A stretch of 64,000 nt of DNA from Nymphaea colorata (lineage: Eukaryota > Streptophyta > Magnoliopsida > Nymphaeales > Nymphaeaceae), in contig NC_045139.1 in the NCBI RefSeq assembly GCF_008831285.2, positions 4,438,704-4,502,703 of the forward strand. Reading direction: 5' to 3'. The notes under the pieces were generated by a model. That model worked only from the letters and a program-made list of their open reading frames with translations, ran no database searches and was not told the origin of the DNA. The position numbers were made by a program, and so were the translations under genes. The first letter of the stretch is position 1. Each line of letters begins with the position of its first letter. Positions 12,601-25,674 of the stretch are shown piece after piece.

Positions 12601-13430
12601 TATATTAGAACATAGGTAACTATCATACTTTATAAGTCATTGATTTTAACAAAATCATATAGTAAAAATTAAGTACAATAAAAATTTTATTATATTTTGA
12701 AAATAGTGAAATATCATTCAATAGAGGCAATGGTTCTTGATTTAGAAAACTCATTTGTTTCAATTTCAATCTCTTGAAAGATATAACTATGTTTTCATTT
12801 TTTTCAAGTGGATATGTAAAATTTTAACTCCGTTAACATTAATGGCTCTAACAATTTCCATCAGGCACATGAATGTTTGGCGCATGTATATATATTAAAA
12901 ATTTGCATGCTTTTACAGTATTATTGTTTTAAGTGAAAATATTTTTTATAGATGTTATGTTATTTGGATTGGCCCTTAACTAGGTGATTGATAAATTGGT
13001 GTCTCCCTTGTTTCTATCTATTTATCGTGTTTGAGTTGTCGAAATGAATAGATTATCCAAATTAGTTATTCAAGTTAAAACTTTATCTTTACAACTTTGT
13101 TCTCCAAGGATAAATGCAAATACTTTTCAAACTACAGGATCTTGTTTTGTTGAATGGATTTATGGTAAGTTGCCAATCACGGCCCAAAACTAGGTGGATT
13201 TTCCAATTACCAATAAGTACGACTGCAAAAGGAAAAAACTTAAGTTTGTTCGAGTTAGGAAAATAAACACACATATAAATTTAATTTATTTACTGCCTCC
13301 TAGGGAATGCCGTTTAGCGGCTAAATTATAAAAACAGAAACAAAAAAAAAAACTGGAACTTGCTTTTGTAATTTAGGTAAAACCGAAGCGCCTTTTTGAA
13401 TTTTTGAAAGTTCTGAAGGAACGCCTACTA

Positions 13431-13436
13431 CACGTG
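13431..13436 (+). promoter_or_regulatory. G-box upstream of the aldolase gene
   Basis: CACGTG lies about 120 bases upstream of the TATA box. This ACGT-core element binds bZIP and bHLH factors and is common in light-responsive promoters, which would suit a plastid aldolase. Only the motif is seen; its use is inferred. Confidence 0.45.
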
Positions 13437-13552
13437 GCAGCCATATGGCTGCTGGGTTTGAGGGTGACGTGAAATAGGCTTTTCCAGAAATGCTGCAAGG
13501 AAGATTTCAAAAACGTTGGCAGTCGATCCTTGCTTCCCGGAAGGAGCCCCTG

Positions 13553-13562
13553 TATATTTATA
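13553..13562 (+). promoter_or_regulatory. TATA box of the aldolase gene
   Basis: TATATTTATA lies 110-120 bases before the initiator ATG at 13672, preceded by GC-rich sequence and followed by a leader with a GA run (13616-13632). Confidence 0.6.
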
Positions 13563-13671
13563 GCAGCGAAGGGGCTCGCGGCCATTGCTCACCTTCCCCA
13601 TTCCCCATTCCCTCAGAGAGAGAGAGAGAGAGATTGGAGTTGCAGGCGAAGACGACGGTCCGGTATCTATA

Positions 13672-16600
13672 ATGGCAGCGGCGGCATCTTCTTCTCTTGG
13701 AAACCTCAATGCTTCTTCTTCCCAGTGGCTGGGAAGGAGGCCGATCAACCGCACGGCCGTCCTGCCGACCCGCCGGCTCTCGCTGTCCGTCAGGGCCGCC
13801 ACTGGGGCCTACACCGAGGAGCTCGTCAAAACCGCCGTGAGTCTCTCTCTCTCCCTCTCTCTCGTGTATGTGATGGATTTCGATGACGCGGACTTGTGAT
13901 TTTTGTTGGTTTGTGATAAATTCGGTCGATTTTTCTCTTTTGGTCGAGTCAATGTTTTTCCGTCGCGGTAGATGATTTGTGGTTTTTTTTAGTTCAAATT
14001 CGACTTTTTGTTACTTTGATTCATGGTCCTCCTTGAAGGACCATTTTCTTCTCTTTTTGATCCAATTTTTCGGCAAATATTCTGCTTTTTCTTGTTGCAA
14101 GTTCAGATTTGTTGGTGAATTTAAGATTGTTTTATCATGTAAAGAGTTTCCATTATTGTTTTCCATGACTTTTCAGGCAGTGATTTATTTTTCCTGGTCT
14201 TAGTTTCTAGGATTTTGATGTTTGATCTCTAATATGCTGATCTTCTCCAAAGGATCATGATTTGTTATCTAAGGGAACTTCGTCTTAAGACTTATTAAAA
14301 ATTCTGGTTCCCCTTATAATGCGTGTCAATTTTTGCCGACTTAAATTACGAATATCACGGGTTTGTTTGCCTGAACGGATGTATTTGATTGTTCTGACTG
14401 AAATGCAATAAAAGCTGCGGTGCCTTGTCTTCTCCAATTTCTTAACGTTTAAGATTTTTTTTTATAATTTGAAACCAAATTGCTTTTTGACGTTTTTGTT
14501 CTGTTTTCTATCTTTTTTAAAAAAAAAATTGGGCATCGGATTGTTCAAGCATTTAAATTGCACGTAATTTGAAATTTTGATTCTTCATTTTAACTACAAG
14601 GTGCTATTGTTTTTCCGTTGTTTCTATCTTCATTGCTGCGGGATTCATCTTATTGAAATGTTTTAACCTGATAAAGAGCATCCTGAAACCATGCCTGATT
14701 CTGACCTCATGATTCAACTTATTAGCCAAACCTAAGCTCCAGTATTGCTCGATTTGTTTTTGGTTTCTCCTTTTGGGACACATGAAGACGTGACCTATGC
14801 TAGACAGACCCTAAGATTCTGACGGCACCTGGGTCTGGTTGTATCTTTCATATACTTTTAGTAACAGGTGGTTGGTTATCTGAAAATGACCATGTCTATG
14901 TTGGTTAACCTGAATGGTACATTGTGGTTCGAGTGCTCAATGGCCCTGTTCACTGTTAGTTCCCTTACTACTTGTTACTGGCCGCTGATGGAGTTTTGCC
15001 TACTCTATGGATAAACAAGGCTTTCCTTCATATTGATTCATCTTGCGTGTTTGTCTAGAAAACCATTGCCTCTTCTGGTCGTGGTATTCTTGCTATAGAT
15101 GAGTCGAACGCCACTTGTGGGAAACGGCTTTCTTCAATTGGTCTGGAGAACAATGAAACCAACCGCCAAGCTTATAGGCAGCTCCTTCTTACAACCCCTG
15201 GGCTTGGGGAATACATTTCTGGTGCAATTCTTTTTGAGGAGACTCTGTATCAGTCAACAACAGATGGAAAGAAGTTCGTTGATTGCTTGCATGATGAGAA
15301 AATTGTACCGGGAATTAAAGTGGATAAGGTAATTCCAGTTACTTGGTATCACCTGACTGATTTTCTGTCTGCAGAGTGCAAACTAATGCCTCTGTTTCTC
15401 CCTTTTCAAGGGCTTGGTTCCTCTGCCAGGATCCAACAATGAGTCATGGTGCCAAGGTTTGGATGGGTTGGCTTCAAGGTCTGCCGAGTATTACAAGCAG
15501 GGAGCTCGTTTTGCGAAATGGTGAGGGCAATTACACATTCTACATATGACCTTTCGAGAAAAAGATGCTTAGAATCTCATGATGATGGGTTTTCTACTTT
15601 TATTTACTTACTGAAGCGCAGTGTCACTGTTTTCAAAACAGCTTCCATATGAACTTTAACATGAAAGATATTTAACTTGTGAACATAAACTCACATTTAC
15701 AGGCGTACAGTTGTTAGCATTCCTTGTGGCCCATCTGCCTTGGCTGTCAAGGAAGCAGCATGGGGACTTGCTCGTTATGCCGCAATTTCTCAGGTACCTC
15801 CAAGTGACTGCACTTCAATGTTTTTGCAGCTTCTTAGTTCACTTTTTTTATATTAGATAACCCACAAGTTAAGGCCTAATTTTGTCCATCAAAAGATCCG
15901 TCATCACTTCCTATCTGCATATTGCATGCCATGAAATGAAGTAGGTTCACTTGACACATCTCTGAACTGTGGATTGGGTAATGGTTTAAAACATGAGCTC
16001 TTCTACTAGATCTATTTGTTGTCATTTATGCTTTTCAAAAGCAAGCTTATAAGGAAAAGCTTTTCTTCTGGTTTGCAGCCTTTCATAGCTGCACTGCTCT
16101 ATGAAGTTATTTGTCTTTCATTCAGAGTCTGAGACTAACTTTTGCTAGTGTAAATTCATATTATTTTGACAGGTAACATAAAATAAGATATAGATCATGT
16201 AGCTTCTTTAGGCAATCAGCTCCTGTTTTCTGTTCTTGCTTTATCTGTTACATAGTGTGCTGATATGAGAATGTTAGAGTACATTGAACTCGCAAATCAG
16301 GAATGTGGATGGTTCTACGGCAAAGCAAGTTAGGTTATGTTGAGAAGTGATGGAGTAACAGATGTTGGAACTTTGTTTTGTGTCTCGGTTGACTGCATCT
16401 TGTTTTTTAAGTTTTGAAAATCGATAATGAAAACTAAATGTTCCTTCTAACCTGTCTGAATTGTCCTCAGCAAAAGGCTCAGTCAGAAGCTCCATGAGGA
16501 CTAGTGCACTTGCATTTTTGGGATTTTCAAGAATCTAGTTTAGGTTCCATGCATTGTGGCCCTAAAAAGAAGTTTGCATTTCTTTATGCAAGAAGATGCT

Positions 16601-17671
16601 TATAGGGTTAAAATATTCATGGAACATGAAAGACTATGTTACGTTACAATACGAGGAAAACTAGGAGATGGGAACGTGAAGTACTGATATGCTAGCTAAG
16701 GAAGTGAACACAGTCACAATAGGACAAAAACTATGAGATATAAAAGCAAAATTTTCACAAACCAAGCTAAAGTGTCCTGTTTTTTACTCTTGTATCATGG
16801 CAAATGATGATTATATGGACTGACTACAATTTAAGTTTATATGCTATAGGTATATGTCTGCAGGTAATTTCTCGGATAATCTCATGCACATTCATGCCTG
16901 CAATTTTTTAGTTTTCTTCTACTGTGCAGGATCTGGTGAGCTCAAAACTAACCAATTCATTTTCAGGACAACGGTCTTGTGCCAATTGTGGAACCTGAGA
17001 TTCTTCTTGATGGAGACCACTCAATTGACAGAACTCTTGAAGTAGCAGAGAAGGTCTGGGCTGAGGTTTTCTACTACCTAGCAGAGAACAATGTCGTGTT
17101 TGAAGGAATTCTTTTGAAGCCTAGCATGGTATGTCCTGGAGCTGAACAGAAAGAAAAGGCATCCCCAGAAACGATTGCCAAGTACACACTAAAGATGCTC
17201 AACAGGAGGGTACCCCCAGCTGTTCCTGGAATTATGGCAAGTTACTCTTGCCCTTCCTTCTGATGATCCGTTCTTTTTTCTTTTGTTTCCATCTTAATTC
17301 AGTTGATGACGTTGTATCTTCATCATGTTTAATCGCATGGCCTTCGCTTTGATTTATCACGATCTTCTGCTTATGTTCAATTTTCTGTGCAGTTCTTGTC
17401 TGGAGGCCAATCTGAGGTGGAAGCAACCCTTAACTTGAATGCAATGAACCAATCCCCCAACCCCTGGCATGTTTCATTCTCATACGCACGTGCTCTGCAA
17501 AATTCAGTCCTGAAGACATGGAAGGGCCGTCCTGAAAACGTGGAGGCAGCACAGAAGGCACTGTTGGTGCGTGCCAAGGCTAACTCTCTGGCACAGCGTG
17601 GTCTCTACACAGGCGAGGGTGAGAGTGAAGAAGCTAAGAAGGGAATGTTTGTTAAGGGTTACACATACTAA
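13672..17671 (+). CDS. FBA: Fructose-bisphosphate aldolase class I, chloroplastic
   Basis: Six exons join in phase: 13672-13836, 15059-15328, 15411-15520, 15703-15793, 16967-17236 and 17393-17671, giving 394 aa, the usual size of plastid aldolases. Residues 1 to about 45 are rich in Ser, Ala and Arg with almost no acidic residues, a typical transit peptide. The mature part has [17 protein letters not shown], the Schiff-base lysine at about residue 263 in [16 protein letters not shown], and a C-terminus ending in GYTY, with the terminal Tyr important in class I aldolases. The enzyme interconverts fructose 1,6-bisphosphate (and sedoheptulose 1,7-bisphosphate) with triose phosphates in the Calvin cycle and plastid glycolysis. 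Intron 5 starts with GC rather than GT. A TATA box and G-box lie upstream. No truncation or frameshift was seen. Confidence 0.97.
17237..17392 (+). other. GC-AG intron (aldolase intron 5)
   Basis: Exon 5 ends ...GGAATTATG and the intron begins GCAAGT, ending TGTGCAG before TTCTTGTCTGG. The protein [12 protein letters not shown] is the conserved aldolase sequence, and the only GT close to the junction (GCAAGTT) would add residues absent from the family. The donor otherwise matches the strong U2 consensus, as GC donors generally do. Confidence 0.9.
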
Positions 17672-20600
17672 GCTGGTTATGACTATGATCAGCACCAACA
17701 CAATAAGTATCCCAATCTCCTGGAGGTCTGACTTCCTCCAGTTCTGGTTGTCATTTCTCTATTTTGTCCAAGCTTTAGGCAGTTTTTCTATGCTAGGATC
17801 TTAGGTTCAAAGGGTGTCGAAAGCTGATTTTTTTTTTAAATAAAGGGAGCTTCTAAGGGACTCCTGGCGATTTTGGAAGGCATTGCTGCTCCGACCGTCT
17901 GTATGGTTCATGACTGGCGAACAAGCATGAAGCAATGAAAAGCTATTAAATATTCCATACATTTTCTTTTCATATAGTTTTGCCATGTTATGTAGGAAAA
18001 CAATATGGATGGGACTCCAGTTTTGTTAGTAATATGCGTTGCGTTTGGTTGTTTGATTATTTAATTGACTGCTTTTGGCAGATGGGCTCTAAACGAATTT
18101 ATGTATTAGCGTTAAATTAGCACACACGCTTTCTCTCATACATCTACTTTACAATTGTGGTCTTGAAGGACCTATAGAGAGCTTGTTTGATTGTTGCTAC
18201 ACTGGCGTACTATTGGTGCTGAGACCTGCCCCTTCATGCAGATTTATAAATGCATGATAGTTGTTAATTTGTTTGAGACTTCTCTTGCAAGGACCGGCAC
18301 AAGAAGCTCATATACTTTGTTTTCGAAGGAACGCTTTTTATGTATCTTGTGTTCCAGCTTTCGCCATTGAATGCGTAGAGTAGAACATCCTGTTCCAGAA
18401 CAAGTATGATGTTTCACAGATCAACGACTTCGGAGAGTTCTAGCGCGGCTCTGCTCGGGGGCTTAGAACTTAGATTTTCTTTCTTGACTATCGGAAAGAA
18501 GAGGATCTGCAAATGGGAGAGCTTACCTGTATCTGGCTATTTTAAGAATGGAACTTCAACGATGGATGTCCCCGGCTGGTCTGACAATCTTTCATCATTT
18601 CTGATGAATTGTCTTTTTCTTTTTCTTTGTGTCTTTTGACTGCTTGAGCTTAAAGAGCTCGGGCTTCCGAAGTCGGTCACAATCAGCTAAATGGATCGCA
18701 TTGGGACCGAATAATGGAATGAATCGCATTTGGTAGTTCTATCAAGAGTGTATCGTTGTACGTCAGTTCTGTGGAACACTCTCACAAATATCATTTTATG
18801 GGTTTTAAATGATATGGGTGCAATATGGCAAAGCTGTTTTCTCAAGAAAATCTTGAGGAAAATTAAAAGAAAAAATAATTTTAAAAACAAAGAGAAAAAA
18901 GTGCAGTAGTAAAAAATGGCAATAAAAAACGAAGAAACTATATTTCTTTTTCACGTGTTTAGGAGATCTTTCCGTTTTGAAGTTTTTAAAAAGAGTGTTA
19001 TTTTTGCGGTTTTTTTTTTGTTGGCTTAATTTTTATCTATAAAACGAGTTTCTTTTTTTAAAAAAAAAGAAAAAAAACGTAATCCAATGCCTCAATAGGT
19101 CAATGCAGTTTAGATAGGCTTTTTTTCCAACAAAATGGTAAAAGAAATGTTAAATGTTTGTCAAAAAAATTATCGCAAAACTACGTATTCAAGCTGGTTG
19201 ATGCCGACCAATATGGCGCTACTTGATGTATTATGCATCAAAATATGTCAAAACATCAAATTAGGCTGACCCGTGTTTGTAGCCTGATTTTAAAAGAAAG
19301 CACAAGGCCTGTTTCTGCCTCTTTTATGAGAGGGAAGAAGGACCAATTGGCGTCGGGTAACTGTAGCAATATGACACTACTATGATACGTTAACGTACCA
19401 TAGCATTGGATAGATAACTTTATTTCAAATAGCTTTACATTCAAATATGAAAATACGCTTAGGCAACTGAAATAACCTGTGGGAGATTTATTGTGAATGA
19501 CAGTGCTTCAACATGTCTCATTTGTTTCGTCTTTACCTGTACAAGCCGGGCAAAACTTAATGTTATAATCGAGACATGTACACCCATTAGTCCACATTTT
19601 TTGCAATCTGCATTGATTTGTCGAAATAAATAGTGTCTTAAATTGAATCTTTGTTATTCCATTCCTTCTTAGCATTTTTTTTCCCAAGTGATTGACTCCA
19701 ATATTTCTATTTAGTATTGTTGCCAACACAAATAAAGTGTAGTTTTATTTGGGTGAGTGGAAGGAAACTCCCACCTGATTGAGAGGCCGAAGCTCTCTTT
19801 TTTTTCTTTGCCTTTGGAATCCAAAGCTATCTTGGGACCTCGGTGTTTGTAGTCCAAATAAATAACATCTAAAAAAATAAAAACTGAAAACATACACCAT
19901 TCAACCAACCTGCTGAGAACCATATCTCTTTCAAGAGTCGAATTCTTTGGATGTTCTAATTGAACGATCCTTAGCAGGAAAAAAGAAAGTGCAGGAAAAA
20001 AGAAAGTGTAGCCAATAACATATATTTTAAAATTCAGAGGTCCCACTTGAGATCGACTTTTACCTAATCAAGAGGTCAGAATTGAGATCGAGATAAATCT
20101 CAATTGACTGAAATAAAACCAGGAGCGTAATCGGAAGAGGCCCTAGGCGGGCGTCGTATAACAACACTTTTCCCCGCCTTTTATGTGGCACGGCAGAATT
20201 TTTTGCTGAAAACACGAGACAGAAGAAGATGGTGGAAGATGCTTAAGGGACGACACCCTCAACCATGAACGGCAGGTTACAGATGAGACACACGACCACG
20301 CCCTAAAGGCGTACTCTACCCTCATGTAGCTTTTGGAGCACCCAAGTGGTGGCAGGGCCCCGAAGAGCAGGAAAGCAGGTGCTTTGAGCCTGTTATATGG
20401 AAGAACTTCTCTCATGTTAGCACAACGAAGACCTGTATTTGTGGAGATAACCGACATGACCAAGGGACCGCAAGATGTGAAAGGCATTGGTTGGTCACTG
20501 GAACTAAACTGGAGTTGACATGGGGAAGATTATGCCGCGTGTAAAGTGCTCCAATCTACACGAGTGACCACCTGCGTGTGCACCTTCACCTGATTGCAGG

Positions 20601-21806
20601 AGAACTGTACTTCAACCCCCATTCCCAGGATACCGGCTATTAGCATAATCTGATAGCCGTCAGCTTGACACCAACATGCACATCATAAAGAAAAGCCAGA
20701 AGGGGTTGAATTTAAGAAGTTGAAAGGGGTTCATGGCGCAACATAATCCCGTAAAGTCTATCTAAACCCAGCTTAATGGGTCTGTTTTATGTAAGCAGTT
20801 GAATCCTTCGGGTGACACTGTTTCACAAGCAAACAGTCTGTTGGTGACTAAATGCTGTAGAATAGGGCCCCCACTGCCATACAATACGAAAAAATTTGGC
20901 ATTCAGTGGTTTAGCAGTTTCACTCTAATTCAATACCTCCCAAACATACATTGGTTGCTTTGGCAGTGCTCGATCAAGTTGGACGAACAAGAAAGACAAG
21001 TCGCAGCTCAAATCAAGTGTACAGTCTTACCATTCCCAGTTTCCAGTTCAAGCCGTCCAAGCACTTCGCAAATTATATCAGGCAAGTGTAGATTTACTCA
21101 ATTCAAGATACTTGTGATATATGTAACATCTATGAGGAATATCTGTGGCAGAATGACTAAACTACCTAAACTACTAAAGAACTTCAGAGACAAGACCGAG
21201 AATGTCAGGTAGGTCAAAGCCAAGTGGTAGTGTGTCGTCGATATGCTGAACATTCATTTTTATCTGCAAGGCTCACTATGTGCAAAATTCTACACCAAAG
21301 TGAGTTCCATATTGTTGCCTGATTTCACCTTTTGCTAGAAACCGGTTTAACGGTGTATTGTGGAACTATTAAAACAACAGAAGATGAAAAAAGCGTTGTC
21401 CACTCCTTATGTGACATTGGCATTATAAATAACGTTCATTGCATATTCTAGCTTTTATTTTCAAAAGTATATTAATATCAATACCAGCTCACTACCTATG
21501 AGTATGACACATAACAGAAGCTACTAGCTTTAACTTTAATAACTAAGAGTAAAGGAGGCCACATCTGAAAACCGGTTCCATGGTCATTCATGAAATCCAG
21601 AAAATTATTAGTTTACAAAATTACATCTCTGTATGCATGTCATATACAAATACACTGAACCATAATTCTTATTCTGTAAAGTCATTTTCCAATCCAGGAA
21701 ACCTTATTTCCATAAATGAGCATCACCAAGCAGCTTTCACATTCAAAGAAATGACAAGCATTCTTGCTAGTGTGTCCGTCTATATTCCTGCTAACTCTAA
21801 AACCCC
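17672..21806. other. Intergenic, between aldolase and CCT4
   Basis: This holds the aldolase 3' UTR (roughly to 17960), AT-rich DNA with A/T runs around 18830-19080, and a moderately GC-rich block at about 20100-20620 with no long frame and no motif I recognise. The latter could be an old repeat or an unannotated non-coding transcript. The longest frame near the CCT4 end (20799-21212, 137 codons) shows no protein-like composition. Confidence 0.45.
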
Positions 21807-22166
21807 AAAAATAGTAACATCTGGGTATTGAACAGCAACTTAATGATATAAACAAAACCAAGGAAAGCAAAAATTGTCCTAAAAGCACATCAACCCACAA
21901 CCCTAATCCTTAACCATCCACACAACCACTAGCTACTAAACATGTCTCCATTAGCAATCCAAGTGAAGGTGTTCAAAAGCGTGAGGAAAAATAGTAACAT
22001 CTGGGTATTGAACAGCAACTTAATGATATAAACAAAACCAAGGAAAGCAAAAATTGTCCTAAAAGCACATCAACCCACAACCCTAATCCTTAACCATCCA
22101 CACAACCACTAGCTACTAAACATGTCTCCATTAGCAATCCAAATGAAGGTGTTCAAAAGCGTGAGG
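21807..22166. repeat. 180-bp tandem duplication downstream of CCT4
   Basis: Copy 1 is 21807-21986 and copy 2 is 21987-22166. They are directly adjacent and differ at one base (G at 21963, A at 22143). Neither copy encodes anything recognisable; they lie 400-760 bases beyond the CCT4 stop codon, on its 3' side. Confidence 0.97.
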
Positions 22167-22567
22167 AACTACAGTTTAAGCGACAATTGTGGAATATTAA
22201 TTCTCCAGTCCATAATCATATGAACAGAAATTATGTGTTTGTATACTACCATCAGCAAAGGGACGAAATGTAGTTAGTTGCCGTTCAGAACAAACTCACG
22301 TAGCTAAAATCTCATGCAGAGAAACGAGGCACAGTCAAAGAAAAAACATGTAACCATCAAACAAGCCATCAAATTCAAACATGAAAATTGTTGCATCACA
22401 ATCTTGCAGGAAACGTACTATCTGTAATAGCATAACAAGATACAACTGATCTGTTAAAAACACGCTACAAAAATTATCAGTACCTTGGACCGCCACGCAG
22501 AATAATTAAAAGAAGATCAAGACTTTCTTTCCGAAGTGAAAGGAATCACAACTCTACTAGAATAGCA

Positions 22568-24169
22568 TCACCTGACGGTGATAATGTCATCGATTTTCAA
22601 AATCATCCTAACACACTCGGTGGCAAGAGTAATGGCGCTTGTGCTCACGAGCAATGGCTGAACCACATTCTCCTCAAGAATGTCAGTGATCTGCCCCTTC
22701 CTGACATTGATCCCAGCATTGATCTCACCCTGGGCGTGCCTGTTCCTGAGCTCGGTAACAATGCCAATAGGATTCAGACCTGCATTTTCCGCCAAAGTAT
22801 AAGGAATCACCTCAAGTGCTTCAGCAAATGACCGAACACAGTAGCTCTCCATTCCCTGGAGAACCTTAGCCCAAGCACCCAACTGCCTCGATATCTCAAT
22901 TTCTGGCGCCCCGCCTCCTGCAATCAAGAACCGCTTGTTCACCAGGCATCTGACCACACAGAGTGCATCGTGCAAGCTTCTATCAGCCTCCTCGAGAACC
23001 AACTGGTTAGAGCCCCTCACCAGCACAGAAGAAGTCCTGCCCATGTTCTTGATACCCGTTATCTTCACTACCTTCCCTTCCCCAACGGAAATTTCCTCCA
23101 CCCGTTCGGCGAACCCCAATTTTTCCTCACGGAAATGCTCGATATTGGCAATGGGCAAACAGTTCAGGGTCTTAGTCAGAAACTCGATTTCATCCCTCTC
23201 GACGTCCTTCACAACCAGAATCTTGGCCTTGGCAAGGTAGTGCAGCGAGAGATCGGTGACCGCGTCGCGGAGGATGCTCTTCTGGATCAGCAAGACATTG
23301 CAACCAGTAGCTTTGATCTTTTTAATGATACCTAGAATGTAGTTTCTCTCCTCCTTGAGAATCCTGTCCATTTGAGTATAATCGGAGACGACGATGCTCT
23401 GCTCAATATCAGTTTTCGGTGGTGAAATCTGGAACTGGATAACGGCGATTTTCGCATTCTCCATCCTGGTCGGACCACCAGCGGCATGGCTGGCCTTGTG
23501 ATCAAGGACGAGGCCCCGAATGAGCTCGGTGTCGTCGACGGTTCCCCCGAGCTTCTTGACGATTCGAATGTCGCGGAGATCAACAATGTCGGGCTTTTCG
23601 GGATCGACAACGGACAGGACGCAGTCGACGGCAAGGGGGGCGAGGAGGGCGGAGTACTGACTGACGACCTTGCTGTTGAGGGAGGTGGTTGCCGCCTTAA
23701 TGAGCGACTGTCGTTCGTCAAGGCTAACGGGGTTGGCCATGGAGGAGAGGATCTCAACGGCCTTATCGGCGGCACGGTGGAAGGACTCAGAGACGACGGT
23801 CGGGTGCACGCCACGTTCCAGGAGAGATAGGGCGTGCTTGAGGAGGGATCCAGCAATGACGACCACAGTAGTGGTGCCGTCTCCGGCAGCGGAGTCCTGG
23901 GACCGGGAGAGGTCGACGAGCATCTTGGCGGCGGGCTGGAGGACCTCCATCTTGTTAAGGATGGTGGCACCGTCGTTGGTGATGATCACCTCGCCGGAGG
24001 CGGTGGAGAGCATCTTGTCCATTCCCTTGGGTCCGAGGCTGGTGCGGACGGCGTCAGCCACAGCTCGGGCAGCGATGATGTTCGCGTGTCGCACATCGTC
24101 CTTCCGCTTCGTGTCGAAGTAGCTCTCCGTCGTCTTCTTCGCCGGCGCCGCTGCCGCTATTGCTGCCAT
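22568..24169 (-). CDS. CCT4: T-complex protein 1 subunit delta (CCT4)
   Basis: One uninterrupted frame of 533 aa on the minus strand, full length for a group II chaperonin subunit. ATP-site motifs are in place: GPKGMDKM at about 46-53, NDGATI at 65-70, GDGTTT at 96-101 with the catalytic Asp, and GGGAPEIE in the C-terminal equatorial half. The segments [15 protein letters not shown] and [20 protein letters not shown], and the ending [13 protein letters not shown], assign it to the delta subunit rather than another CCT. It is one of eight subunits of the cytosolic TRiC ring that folds actin, tubulin and other clients using ATP. The intact frame and conserved motifs argue against a processed pseudogene, and I see no poly(A) tract after the stop. 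A telo-box lies about 155 bases upstream. It points away from its downstream tandem duplication and converges with the aldolase gene. Confidence 0.96.
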   Translation of the reverse strand: MAAIAAAAPAKKTTESYFDTKRKDDVRHANIIAARAVADAVRTSLGPKGMDKMLSTASGEVIITNDGATILNKMEVLQPAAKMLVDLSRSQDSAAGDGTTTVVVIAGSLLKHALSLLERGVHPTVVSESFHRAADKAVEILSSMANPVSLDERQSLIKAATTSLNSKVVSQYSALLAPLAVDCVLSVVDPEKPDIVDLRDIRIVKKLGGTVDDTELIRGLVLDHKASHAAGGPTRMENAKIAVIQFQISPPKTDIEQSIVVSDYTQMDRILKEERNYILGIIKKIKATGCNVLLIQKSILRDAVTDLSLHYLAKAKILVVKDVERDEIEFLTKTLNCLPIANIEHFREEKLGFAERVEEISVGEGKVVKITGIKNMGRTSSVLVRGSNQLVLEEADRSLHDALCVVRCLVNKRFLIAGGGAPEIEISRQLGAWAKVLQGMESYCVRSFAEALEVIPYTLAENAGLNPIGIVTELRNRHAQGEINAGINVRKGQITDILEENVVQPLLVSTSAITLATECVRMILKIDDIITVR

Positions 24170-24325
24170 CGCCGTCGCCGCTGCTAGAGTCCCTCCGGTC
24201 GAATCCTATACTGATCCAAGCAATACACGCAAATCTGGGAAGAGGGAAGAAAATCCCAACCCTAACCCCAGAGTTCAACGAAATGGAGTTGCAGAGGGAG
24301 GGAAAGAAGGGAGGTGACCAATCAT

Positions 24326-24333
24326 AAACCCTA
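24326..24333 (-). promoter_or_regulatory. Telo-box-like element upstream of CCT4
   Basis: AAACCCTA lies about 155 bases upstream of the CCT4 start codon, next to a CCAAT-type sequence at about 24318. Telo-boxes are frequent near the start of plant genes for translation and cell growth. Position relative to the transcription start is unknown. Confidence 0.35.
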
Positions 24334-24569
24334 GACAGAGAGTCTCAGTCTCGAACCGTCGTTTCGTTGGAGGTTTGTGTTTGGATCAAATACCCGAACT
24401 CCACAGAACCCGCAAAGCAAACAAAACAAATAACCTAAAAAATATGAGCACTGATGTGCGGAGAAATTGGTAGAAACCAATCGGATAAAAACCGGACCCT
24501 TAATTTGAAATGTAAAATGTTTTTTTTTTTTACAATGTAATCTTCTCGAATCGATAATCTTAAGCATGT

Positions 24570-25660
24570 TAATGCAAGATTATTTATTAGACTTTAGATA
24601 AATAATAAAAAAATAAATGGCCCACATACCATCAATATTTTGTTAATAAAAAAAATTAAATTCTTCTTAAAGACGACTTGAATCAGAGCATGTTTTATAT
24701 CAAGTTCATTTTTATGAATATATTACGATGTTTACATTTTACTTAAAATTATTTTTTTACCAAAAAATTCAAGGGTCTGATGTCTGGTTTCTACCAATTA
24801 TTCCTAATGTGTGTCCAATACAAATTAATTTGATTTTTCTTTAAACTCTGTTACTTTAAAATCCATGATCCAAAGGATAAGTGGGTATTAATCAATACAA
24901 ATAATTAAACAATCATTTTTTTATAAATTTTCAATAATTGTAAATACATGACTACATTTCAATGCAGAGTGTTACAATTTATTTTTCTAAAGATTATTTG
25001 GCAATAGTAACAAAATGTTGCTGTTTGATTTGATGCATCTACCTAAAAAATTATAAAAAGTTTTATGGTACATATTTTAGATTATTTTATGCACTTACCT
25101 TAATTTTTGAGCAAATATGAAACAGTAATATCTTGTTATTATTTTCAAACAACCCTTTAATAACATATCATAACAAATTATTTAACGAACCCTCTTATAA
25201 ATCGTTGATGATTTTCACCAATTTCCAATAATAAGCTAGTACAGTTTGGTTCAAAACTGGCACTATTAGTGACCTAGTGAACAACAATACAATATAGTTA
25301 ATTAGCTCAAATATACATGGTCACTATTGTTTTTCAAAATTTAAATATATGAGCAACCTCAAGCCGTTTTCAATTGTCAAAACTCTCCCTTAGTTCAAAC
25401 CCTACTCATTTGCATCTTTGGCTTTTGCAGGGGTTCATGTTTAGAATTGACTACATGAGATTCTTTGTCTTTCCTGTAATCAGAAATAAAATGAGATTGA
25501 AATGGAAAGATAAAAAATGTGCAACTAATTTGTCTATCAAACACCATCTTTTGGGGATGGAAACATGATCAAGGAGCTCATCACTTGAATTGATTAAACT
25601 CATACTTCTTCGCTTGCCTTAAGCTTGGTCCAACGAGTTGATTAATTGAACATGAGCCAA
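24570..25660. other. Intergenic AT-rich DNA upstream of CCT4
   Basis: Very AT-rich sequence with many short A and T runs. I see no reading frame, RNA gene or complete element. Confidence 0.4.
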
Positions 25661-25674
25661 CTTGCAAGTAAGCA

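Larger units (their letters stand above)
10235..13430. other. Intergenic, between bL17 and the aldolase
   Basis: This holds the bL17 3' UTR, a 43-bp tandem repeat (10694-10800), two members of a dispersed fold-back repeat (about 10890-11040 and 12415-12600), and a GC-rich to AT-rich to GC-rich block at 11570-11880 that looks like an old element. No gene could be supported on either strand. Confidence 0.5.

Noticed and set aside
23332-23970. 212-codon minus-strand frame and several plus-strand frames (23486-24187)
   Set aside because: They overlap the CCT4 reading frame in other frames; the translations are rich in Pro, Ser and Arg from GC-rich codons and match no family.
22568-24169. CCT4 as a processed retropseudogene because it lacks introns
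   Set aside because: The frame is intact over 533 codons with every ATP-site motif conserved, and there is no poly(A) tract or flanking duplication.
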